Source: Sphingomonas sp. PL-96
GTDB lineage: Bacteria > Pseudomonadota > Alphaproteobacteria > Sphingomonadales > Sphingomonadaceae
NCBI RefSeq assembly: GCF_020707215.1
Contig: NZ_JAJFET010000004.1
Location: 247,458-311,457 of the forward strand
DNA length: 64,000 bases
Direction of reading: 5' to 3'
The translations under genes and the position numbers were made by a program. Shown one piece after another: positions 40,092-47,311 of this stretch. The notes beneath the pieces were generated by a model. It made no database searches, was not told where the DNA came from, and was given only the letters and a program-made list of their open reading frames with translations. Each line of letters opens with the position of its first letter. The stretch's first letter is position 1.

Positions 40092-41324
40092 TTGTTCAAG
40101 AACACGCTGACTAAAGTCGCCGGATTGGCTCTGCTGCTCCTCACCGCCAGGCCCGTGCTGGCGCAGGAGGTGCTGGACACCGATCCCAACACGCTGGCCC
40201 CGTCCAAGGACCCGAAACGCACCGCCAACGGTCTGGCGCAGACGCCGCCAATGGGCTGGAACAGCTGGAACAAGTTCGCGTGCAACGTCAACGAACAGAC
40301 CATCCGCGCGACAGCGGACGCGATCGCGTCGAACGGCATGAAGCAAGCCGGTTACCAGTATGTCGTTATCGATGACTGCTGGCATGGGCCGCGCGACGTC
40401 AATGGGTTCATCACCGAAGACAAGACGCGCTTTCCGTCCGGCCTGAAGGCGCTGGGCGACTATGTCCATGCCAAGGGACTGAAGTTCGGCATCTATTCGG
40501 ATGCCGGTACCAAGACCTGCGGTGGCCGTCCTGGCAGCCAAGGCCATGAGTATCAGGACGCGGTTCAATATGCGCGCTGGGGCGTCGATTACCTCAAATA
40601 CGACTGGTGCTCGACGGGCGTCCGCAATGCCGAGGAGGCCTACGCGCTGATGTCCGACGCGCTCAGAGCCAGCGGCCGGCCGATCCTGTTCTCCATGTGC
40701 GAATGGGGCAATTCGAAGCCGTGGCTGTGGGCGTCGAAGATCGGCAACATGTGGCGCACTACCGGCGACATCACCGACAAGTGGAAGGGCAAGTACAATT
40801 ACAGCTGGGGTGTGTCCTCGATCGTGGACATGAACGAGCCGCTGTGGCCCTATGCGGGGCCTGGCCACTGGAATGACCCCGACATGCTGGAGGTCGGCAA
40901 CGGCGGTCTGAGCGACGTGGAGTATCGGGCGCACTTCTCGCTTTGGGCAATGATGGCGTCCCCCCTCATCGCCGGCAATGACGTCGCAGCCATGTCGTCG
41001 GCAACGCGGGACATCCTGCTCAATCGCGACGTGATCGCGGTCGACCAGGATGCGCTAGGCGTGCAGGGCCACCGCGTCGTGCGCAATGGCGATCTGGAAG
41101 TCTGGGCGAAACCCATGGCCGACGGAGGCCGCGCGGTGCTGCTGTGGAACCGGGGCGAGGCGCCGGCGCGGATCGCGGCCGACTGGGCCGCGCTCAGCCT
41201 GCCGCGCAAGGTCCGGATGCAGGTGCGCGACCTGTGGGCGCACAAGGACCTCGGCCGTCGCGCGGGAAGCTATGAGGCGGAGGTGGCGCCGCACGGTGTC
41301 GTCATGGTTCGGCTGACGCCGTGA
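40092..41324 (+). CDS. Alpha-galactosidase, glycoside hydrolase family 27
   Basis: A 410-aa exported enzyme. The start is TTG 40092, behind AAAGGAAG; it opens a signal peptide ending VLAQ. The typical GH27 opening PPMGWNSWNKF is followed by the nucleophile D171 in YLKYDWC and the acid/base D226 in RTTGDI. A C-terminal beta domain completes it. It removes alpha-1,6-linked galactose from galactomannan or small oligosaccharides in the periplasm. Position after the GH5 gene supports debranching of galactomannan. A GTG open frame overlaps its stop. Confidence 0.94.
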   Translation: MFKNTLTKVAGLALLLLTARPVLAQEVLDTDPNTLAPSKDPKRTANGLAQTPPMGWNSWNKFACNVNEQTIRATADAIASNGMKQAGYQYVVIDDCWHGPRDVNGFITEDKTRFPSGLKALGDYVHAKGLKFGIYSDAGTKTCGGRPGSQGHEYQDAVQYARWGVDYLKYDWCSTGVRNAEEAYALMSDALRASGRPILFSMCEWGNSKPWLWASKIGNMWRTTGDITDKWKGKYNYSWGVSSIVDMNEPLWPYAGPGHWNDPDMLEVGNGGLSDVEYRAHFSLWAMMASPLIAGNDVAAMSSATRDILLNRDVIAVDQDALGVQGHRVVRNGDLEVWAKPMADGGRAVLLWNRGEAPARIAADWAALSLPRKVRMQVRDLWAHKDLGRRAGSYEAEVAPHGVVMVRLTP

Positions 41325-41659
41325 TCGATCGTCGTCTGCCGCGGGTCGGCGTCGCAGTTGCGCTCTGCCGGCCGGTCGCGCCGTCGTTCGCCGCGTCCGC
41401 AGCCGCCGCGGATGCCATATCGCGGCGGGTGGACGGAATCCGAACCCCGGACCGGGCAGTGCGGAGGCGGAGCAGGCTGCAAGTGTGCTCTAGGAGCCTG
41501 TTTTTCGCGCATGGAGGAAGAGCAGACGGAAGATGGATGCGCTGTCGTCTGCCTCAAAGCGCGCGCTCCCAGCATGCACGCCGAGGTTTGATCCGCGCCA
41601 AGCTGCGGATCGACGCAGGCCGTCCTTCCGGGAATGGATCAGGTGATCTGTTCCGCTAG
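41321..41659 (+). pseudogene. Possible truncated exported gene after GH27
   Basis: GTG 41321 overlaps the alpha-galactosidase stop by 4 nt (GTGA) and starts a leader-like sequence (VIDRRLPRVGVAVAL, then an alanine-rich cleavage-like stretch). After about 60 residues it turns into arginine-rich, shadow-like sequence and runs into the end of the convergent sortase gene. It may be the front of a third glycan gene cut off by a deletion, or chance. Confidence 0.25.
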
Positions 41660-42244
41660 CGCAACGAGGCGCCATGGACCTCGTTCGGTGGCGTCGAAGG
41701 GGTAGCACGTGGTGAGAAGCAGCAGCGGCCGCGCCGGGTCGCGCGGGTAGGCAAAGCGGTCGCGCCGCACGACCGAGAACGCGCGGATGCGATAGCGGCG
41801 AGTCTCGCCAGCGACCGGCTGCATCGCGATTACGTCACCGATCTTCGCCCTGGCCAGAAAAGCGAAGTGGGTGTCGCGGTGCGCGGCCAGGATGGTGACT
41901 CGGCCTTGCGCCTGCGTCGCACGAAGTTCGGTCGGGCCGAACGCCATCGCCTGCCCGGATCCGCCCGACAGGATCACCTGACGCACCCCCAGGCGCGGCA
42001 CGGTGATCCGCGCGACCGGCGCCGCATCCGCCCAAGGCCAGGGCTTCACCGGGCTGCCTGCCGCAAGGCTGCAGGTGAAGGCACGCTCGAGCAGGATCTG
42101 CGCGGCCCATGCCTTGGCCGGGGTTACGGCGCTGCGGCCCGCCTGCACCAGCCCAAAGGCGCAGAGTGCGAGGAGCGCCAGTTCGAGGACGCGCCCGCAG
42201 GCGCGCCCTCTCCGGTCGTGGATCGAAGCGGCCGCGGCGCTCAT
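41639..42244 (-). CDS. Class GN sortase
   Basis: A 201-aa membrane-anchored transpeptidase of the sortase group found in Gram-negative bacteria. The start ATG 42244 overlaps the upstream stop by 4 nt. One N-terminal hydrophobic anchor is followed by the sortase barrel, with H122 in AAHRDTHF, the nucleophile C180 in TTCYPFD and R192 in GPWRL. It should cut the sorting signal of the partner protein encoded just upstream (LPQTATG) and join it to an unknown acceptor. The two genes are a dedicated pair and are surely co-transcribed. Confidence 0.92.
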   Translation of the reverse strand: MSAAAASIHDRRGRACGRVLELALLALCAFGLVQAGRSAVTPAKAWAAQILLERAFTCSLAAGSPVKPWPWADAAPVARITVPRLGVRQVILSGGSGQAMAFGPTELRATQAQGRVTILAAHRDTHFAFLARAKIGDVIAMQPVAGETRRYRIRAFSVVRRDRFAYPRDPARPLLLLTTCYPFDATERGPWRLVALAEQIT

Positions 42245-44358
42245 GCCCGGGCACTCCGGCGGTGGCAGGCCAGCCCGACGAGCCCGATCAGCAGCATCCA
42301 CAGGCCCTGCAGCATCCCCGCGGCATAGCCGGTCGCGGTCTGCGGTAGCTCCAGCGCTTCCGGCTGCTCCGCGGCCTGGCCAGGCCCGCCGGGCACCGGC
42401 GGCATGGCCGATCCGCCGAGCAGCGTGTCGAAGTCCCAGCCGGCGGGCAGCAGCAGCGGAAGCTCCTCCCGGGTCAGCCGTGCACCTTCCGCGCGGGCCG
42501 GAGTCTCGTCGACCGCGACCAGGCTCGTCTGGCTGGTGACGATGCCGTAGGCGAGCCCGAGTTCGGCGACCGTCGCGTCCGCGGCGGCATCTTCGGTCTC
42601 GCCGGCCCAGCGCGCCGCCTCGATCTCGGCGATGCGACGGTTGGCCCAGAGCTTGGCGACCGACGCGCTGTCGACCGCATCGTTCAGCGCCGCCGTCCGG
42701 GACCAGGGCCGCTCGCCAATCATGCCGGAGACCGTGAGCGTCCCCGAGAGCGTTTTGCCGCGGCCGAGCAGCACCAGCGGCTCTCCGGCGTACAAATCAG
42801 GCATGCGGCCCGGCGTCAGATCAAGCGGCGCACCGTCGAGCTGGACCTGGATATCCCGCACGACGGGAGCCTTGAGGCGGTCGAGCAACGTGGTCATCTT
42901 GGCGGCGACTTCCTCACCGGTTCCGACATTGGTGAAGGTGCCGCGCCCGGCTTCCGCCATGCGGCGCATCAGGAAGTTGTTTGGCGCTGATCCGATGCCC
43001 ACCATGAACACCCTGCTGCGTCCGCCCCTCGCCGCGATCGCCATCATCTCGCGCTCGTTCGAGAGGTCGCCGTCGGTGAGGAACACGACCTGGCGCACGG
43101 TACGGCGGTCGGCGGGGGTCGGATCGACCAACGCGGCTTCAAGCGCCGGCAGCATCTCGGTACCGCCATTCGCCTCCAGCCCCTGCGTAAACCGCCGGGC
43201 GAGATCGACCTGGTTGGCAGTGGCGGGGACGCTGCGATCGAACAGCGCCGTCATGGTGTCGTCGAAGCGGATGACGTTGAACCGGTCCTGCGGACGCAGC
43301 GTGCCGAGCGCGTAGAGCAGGCTGTCCTTGGCCGCAGCCATCGACTCGCCGCCCATCGAACCGCTGTTGTCGATCACGAACACCATCTCGCGCGGGACCA
43401 CCGTACCCGGCTCAGCCGCCGGCGGAACGATCGTCGCCATCAGATAGGAAGCGCCGCCTGCGACCTCGCGGAACAGGCCGAGCGTCGGATCGGCGCTCGC
43501 CGAGCGCCAGCGCAGTTCGAAGTCGCGATCCGCCGGTACCTGGCCATCGCCCAGGGTGATGCTGCGGGACTGGGGGCCGTCCTCCTTCACCACGACGCGG
43601 TGGTAGGGGCTGACCAGGTTGGCAGGAACGAAGCCGGGCGCGAGCCGCACACTGATCGATACGGGGTTGAGCTCCTTGCCGAGCGACGGGTGCGCGAGTG
43701 GAGCGGTGACCGCTGCCGCATCCGCGGCGGCCTTGGCGCCGGTCAGCGTGTGCGGGGGAACGTAGCGCGGACCTGCGACGAGGGGCAGCCGCAGCGAGAA
43801 CTCGCCGGCGAGCTGACGGACGGGCGCCTGATACTCGATCGCGACCAACACCGTCTCGCCCGGGCCGATGTTGGCGACGCTGTTGCGGAACAGGTTGGGG
43901 CGCTCGGATTCGACCAGGCCGGCCTTCTTGCCCTCACTGCGCGCCTCGTCGTAGATCACGCGCGCTTCCTCGCGACGCTTGATGCGGCCGATGATGACGC
44001 GCTGGCCGACCACCATCTTGAGGCTATCGACCGCACCGTCCTCGGGCAGCGGATAGAGGTAGGTTGCCTCCATCCACCGGTCGCTGGTGTTGCGGAACGC
44101 CTGGGTGACGCGGACCCGCGCGATCTGGCCGCTGACCGTGACCTGCATGTCCGTGCCGAGCCGCACGGCCGGCATCGCTTCGGCAACACCCTTGCCGCGC
44201 AGCATCAGCGTGCCGCTGCCGACTGCATCCGGATCCGCTTCCGCTTCGGAAGCCGGCAGTCGTCCGGCGAGCAACAGCACCGCGGCGAGGCCGAACAGCA
44301 GGAACAGCGCCAGCGAGACCCGTCGTCGCGCAGGTTGGGAAAGGGAAATCGCGGGCAT
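42241..44358 (-). CDS. VIT/VWA sortase-target protein (marine proteobacterial type)
   Basis: A 705-aa surface or envelope protein. It begins with an N-terminal hydrophobic segment, then a VIT domain (about residues 50-180, with VTQAFRNTSDRWMEATY and YPLPEDGAVD), then a von Willebrand A domain with a MIDAS site DNSGSMGG at D330. The C terminus has a sorting signal: LPQTATG at 671-677, a hydrophobic helix and a basic tail. This layout equals the marine proteobacterial sortase target family. Its function is not established; the VWA domain suggests metal-dependent adhesion. It is translationally coupled to the sortase gene. Confidence 0.92.
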   Translation of the reverse strand: MPAISLSQPARRRVSLALFLLFGLAAVLLLAGRLPASEAEADPDAVGSGTLMLRGKGVAEAMPAVRLGTDMQVTVSGQIARVRVTQAFRNTSDRWMEATYLYPLPEDGAVDSLKMVVGQRVIIGRIKRREEARVIYDEARSEGKKAGLVESERPNLFRNSVANIGPGETVLVAIEYQAPVRQLAGEFSLRLPLVAGPRYVPPHTLTGAKAAADAAAVTAPLAHPSLGKELNPVSISVRLAPGFVPANLVSPYHRVVVKEDGPQSRSITLGDGQVPADRDFELRWRSASADPTLGLFREVAGGASYLMATIVPPAAEPGTVVPREMVFVIDNSGSMGGESMAAAKDSLLYALGTLRPQDRFNVIRFDDTMTALFDRSVPATANQVDLARRFTQGLEANGGTEMLPALEAALVDPTPADRRTVRQVVFLTDGDLSNEREMMAIAARGGRSRVFMVGIGSAPNNFLMRRMAEAGRGTFTNVGTGEEVAAKMTTLLDRLKAPVVRDIQVQLDGAPLDLTPGRMPDLYAGEPLVLLGRGKTLSGTLTVSGMIGERPWSRTAALNDAVDSASVAKLWANRRIAEIEAARWAGETEDAAADATVAELGLAYGIVTSQTSLVAVDETPARAEGARLTREELPLLLPAGWDFDTLLGGSAMPPVPGGPGQAAEQPEALELPQTATGYAAGMLQGLWMLLIGLVGLACHRRSARA

Positions 44359-44527
44359 GGCATGGCTCCGTCATCGAGGGAGCCGTTTCTCTATGCAGCG
44401 CGGGAGCCGCACAGCCACGGGCAATCGGCGGCAGTTTCGACCCAAGGCGGCGTTGCGGTGCGAAAGCCGGCGGCATGCTTGACGAGACGTGCGGATTTGT
44501 GCGGAAACGTCCGGTGAGGGGATGCTG

Positions 44528-45265
44528 ATGTCGGAACTGCCACAGGCGGAAGGGTACCGGACCGCCGACCGGCTGCGCGAGGAACTCGCGCGGCGCCGGA
44601 TCTCACGCCAGGCCGTCGCCGACCTGGCGCGGATCAGCCTGTCCACGCTTGAGAAGGCCCTTGCGGGCAGCCGTCCGTTCACCCTGGCGACCATCGTGCG
44701 GCTCGAGGAAGCGCTCGGCACCTCGCTACGCGGCGAAGGACCCGTAGCCGCTGCTACGCTTGAACAGGCGCCCGACGCCATGGGTGCATACAGCCGGGCT
44801 GCAGTGCGCTGGATCGAGCAGGATTATGTGACGCTGCGCCCAAGCTTCGCCACACCGGGTGCGATCGTCGCCTATCGAACGCGGATCTGCTGGGACGATG
44901 CCGCCGGACACCTGCGCTTCGCCGAGAGCGACCGTGCCGACAGTGCCTTTGCGCAGGCAGGGCATGTGTCGATGCCCAACCTTTCCGGCCACACCTACCT
45001 CGTCACCAACGAGTCCGGCCAGCACCGGCTCATCATGCTGGGACGTCCCACGCGCGAGGGGCGGATGTTCGGGCTGCTGAGCACGCTGCAAGCAGGCCCG
45101 GGTTCGCAACTCGTCCCGGTTGCAAGCCCGGTAGCACTCGTGCCGCAGGCGCAGCTGGCAATTCGCCTTGGCCTGATCGATCCTGCCCATGGCGACTTCG
45201 CAGCTTGCAGCGCGGTGCTTGCGACGGCGACGGCCGATGATTTCTGCCGCTGGCGCGGTGTATGA
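44528..45265 (+). CDS. HTH-type (XRE-like) transcriptional regulator
   Basis: A 245-aa protein with an N-terminal helix-turn-helix (about residues 10-60, ISRQAVADLARISLSTLEKAL, then FTLATIVRLEEALG) and an unrecognised C-terminal domain of about 150 residues that may bind a ligand. ATG 44528 is favoured over ATG 44522 because GAGGGG is properly spaced from it. It diverges from the sortase operon across about 170 nt and precedes the exported isomerase gene on the same strand, so either could be its target. No relative with known function is recalled. Confidence 0.75.
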   Translation: MSELPQAEGYRTADRLREELARRRISRQAVADLARISLSTLEKALAGSRPFTLATIVRLEEALGTSLRGEGPVAAATLEQAPDAMGAYSRAAVRWIEQDYVTLRPSFATPGAIVAYRTRICWDDAAGHLRFAESDRADSAFAQAGHVSMPNLSGHTYLVTNESGQHRLIMLGRPTREGRMFGLLSTLQAGPGSQLVPVASPVALVPQAQLAIRLGLIDPAHGDFAACSAVLATATADDFCRWRGV

Positions 45266-45349
45266 CCTCAGACGCTTATCGCCGCCGCTAGGCGTCGGCT
45301 TCGAAGACCCGCCGCTTGCTTCGGCCGGAGGCTTCGATACGCTGGCCGC

Positions 45350-46189
45350 ATGATCACGCGACGTCATCTCCTCGGCTCGTCCCTCTCGCTCGCGGCGACC
45401 GCGAGCGTCGCCGCAAAGCCGGTACCCGCGGGGCGGCTGAAGCAGTCGGTCAGCCGCTGGTGCTATCAAAAGATCCCCCTGGACGAACTATGCGCCTTTG
45501 CCGTCAGCATCGGCTTACAGGGCATCGACCTGCTGCAGCCCGACGAATATGACGTACCGCGGCGCCATGGCCTGCGTTGCACGATGGGCTATGCGGCGCC
45601 CGAGATGACCATCTCCGACGGGCTGAACCGGCGGGAGAACCACGCCGCGATCGAGCGTGCGTTCAGGACCGGTATCCCGCGCGCCGCCCGGTCCGGCGTG
45701 CCGAACGTGATCGCCTTCCCAGGCAATCGCCGCGGCCTGTCGGACGAGGAAGGCGCTGCCAACACGGTCGCGGGGCTCAACCGGCTGAAGCGCATCGCCG
45801 AGGACCATGGCGTGACCATCTGCCTGGAACTGCTCAACAGCAAGGTCGACCACCCCGACTATATGGCCGACCATACCGCCTGGGGCGTGGCGGTGATGGA
45901 GCAGGTCAACTCGCCGCGCGTGAAGCTGCTGTACGACGCCTATCACATGCAGATCATGGAGGGCGACCTGATCGCCACCATTCGCAAGAACATCGGCTGG
46001 ATCGGGCATATCCATACAGGCGGCGTGCCCGGTCGCCACGAGCTGAACGAGACGCAGGAGGTCAATTGGCGCGCGGTCGCAAAGGCGGCTGCAGACATGA
46101 ACTTCCAGGGCTATTTCGCGCACGAGTTCGTGCCCGCGGGCGCCCCGCTGCCTGCGCTGCGCGATGCGGTGCGAACCTGCACCGTCTGA
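45350..46189 (+). CDS. Tat-exported sugar phosphate isomerase/epimerase-like protein
   Basis: A 279-aa protein with the twin-arginine leader MITRRHLLGSS. The rest is an AP-endonuclease-2-type TIM barrel resembling hydroxypyruvate isomerases. Likely metal ligands are Glu and Asp/His residues in CLELLNSK, YDAYHMQ, HIHTGGVPGRHE and AHEFVP. Cytoplasmic hydroxypyruvate isomerase interconverts hydroxypyruvate and tartronate semialdehyde; an exported form more likely acts on a free sugar or sugar acid. It follows the HTH gene after 84 nt. The family is clear and the reaction unknown. Confidence 0.85.
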   Translation: MITRRHLLGSSLSLAATASVAAKPVPAGRLKQSVSRWCYQKIPLDELCAFAVSIGLQGIDLLQPDEYDVPRRHGLRCTMGYAAPEMTISDGLNRRENHAAIERAFRTGIPRAARSGVPNVIAFPGNRRGLSDEEGAANTVAGLNRLKRIAEDHGVTICLELLNSKVDHPDYMADHTAWGVAVMEQVNSPRVKLLYDAYHMQIMEGDLIATIRKNIGWIGHIHTGGVPGRHELNETQEVNWRAVAKAAADMNFQGYFAHEFVPAGAPLPALRDAVRTCTV

Positions 46190-46339
46190 CGCCGGTGATG
46201 GCAGGGATGGTGACCCCAGCCAAACCCGGCTGTTATCTTCAATCTGTTCATGGGCTGAGGCTAGAGCATGGACCGGGGACGCAAATGCCGCTCTCCATCC
46301 CACGATGGAGCGACAGGGTGGTGTCGGTCTGACGCGAAG

Positions 46340-46470
46340 CGCGCTCCGCAGGACGCACGTCGTTCTTTGCACGCAGCAGCCCTAGCTCACAAGGATCTGC
46401 CACTCCGTCAGGGCGGCGGAGCGTCGTTCCTTGTAGGTCTGTCGCTCGGTGAGATGCGCTCGCTCGCCTC
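46340..46470 (-). pseudogene. IS6-family transposase C-terminal fragment
   Basis: The minus strand reads GERAHLTERQTYKERRSA followed by ALTEWQILVS and a stop, the usual C terminus of IS6-type transposases. Nothing of the catalytic core is present upstream. The 3' flank resembles the sequence at 26565-26650, which suggests both are ends of the same element type. Confidence 0.7.
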
Positions 46471-46562
46471 AGACTCTCCGCGCCAACGACCCAACCTCAA
46501 AAAGGCAGAAAGCACCCTGTGAAGGGCACATTTGCGAATGGTCCGGATGGCTTGAGACTAGG

Positions 46563-46586
46563 TGGCGGAGCGGGAGGGATTCGAAC
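46563..46586 (-). other. tRNA-Ser 3'-end fragment, probable attachment-site remnant
   Basis: The minus strand carries the T-arm and acceptor end of a serine-type tRNA, GTTCGAATCC followed by CTCCCGCTCCGCCA, with the CCA end encoded. No anticodon or D arm lies upstream, where the DNA is AT-rich. Such 3' fragments are left as attachment sites by tyrosine-recombinase elements that integrate into tRNA genes. Confidence 0.65.
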
Positions 46587-46806
46587 TTACTTATTAAGCG
46601 GCTGATTTCGCCATGATTTTGATTGGTCCAATTTCCCGCGATACCTCGGATTGTACCTCATCGACCTTTTCGTCTGAAAACCAACACTTGCAGGCTCAGT
46701 TTGATTCTGTGCATGGTAATCAAACCCACGATACGTGGCAATACGTTAGAGTGTCGCATTCAATACTCTCATGTTGCAAGGAGCCCGGGATTGGGGACTT
46801 CCTTCA

Positions 46807-47058
46807 CGGACAGCTATCGGTAGCCCCGACGCAGATAGCTGCCACTTCCTTGCGCAGTACGTCGAGCCGACACACAACATAGTCGGCATGGCGCACCGTC
46901 GGCCATATGCCGAGGCTCGCACAGCTGAACGCAGCGCACATCTCGGCGGCCAGCACCTCGCACGCATAAGTGCTGCTGCCACACTTGCCGGACTGGTCGC
47001 GGTGGAGCCGGTTGCGGTGCCCGCTGCCGCCCCTGCGGGCGACCGCCCGCAGGGGCAC
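46807..47058 (-). pseudogene. ArdC-like antirestriction protein remnant
   Basis: In one minus-strand frame the segments SGHRNRLHRDQSGK, YACEVLAAEMCAAFSCASLG and PTVRHADYVVCRLDVLR match the C-terminal zincin-like domain of ArdC antirestriction proteins, which plasmids and integrative elements carry. The histidine-glutamate metal motif normally before this point and the N-terminal DNA-binding domain are missing, and no start or RBS fits. It is best read as a decayed gene of an integrated element that used the nearby tRNA site. Confidence 0.6.
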
Positions 47059-47311
47059 CGCGGCATCCCGTCAGCGATGCACACCCGCATGAGCCGGGAC
47101 GGCGCCGCCGGCCCGGCGCGCAGCATGGCAGCGCAGCCTCGCGCCAGCGCGGGACGGCGGCCTCCTGTCCTTCTTCCTTGAGATCGAGCAGCCACGCCTT
47201 TGTGGTGCCGTCGGTCGCTCCGCTGGTTATTCTCAGAACCGGTCCCATTGCAGCCGCCGGCCGCGCGATCCCGCACCGGCTGGCAGACAGGGGCATTCCA
47301 ACGAGCGCCGC

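Larger units (their letters stand above)
46190..47311. other. Mobile-element scar without intact genes
   Basis: About 1.1 kb without a believable complete gene. In order it holds an IS6 transposase tail, a tRNA-Ser 3' fragment, an AT-rich patch (46590-46800) unlike the neighbours, an ArdC remnant and GC-rich filler before the S46 peptidase gene ends at 47312. Confidence 0.6.

Noticed and set aside
46563..46660. Complete tRNA gene
   Set aside because: Only the T-arm and acceptor 3' strand can be found; no anticodon arm or matching 5' acceptor lies in range.
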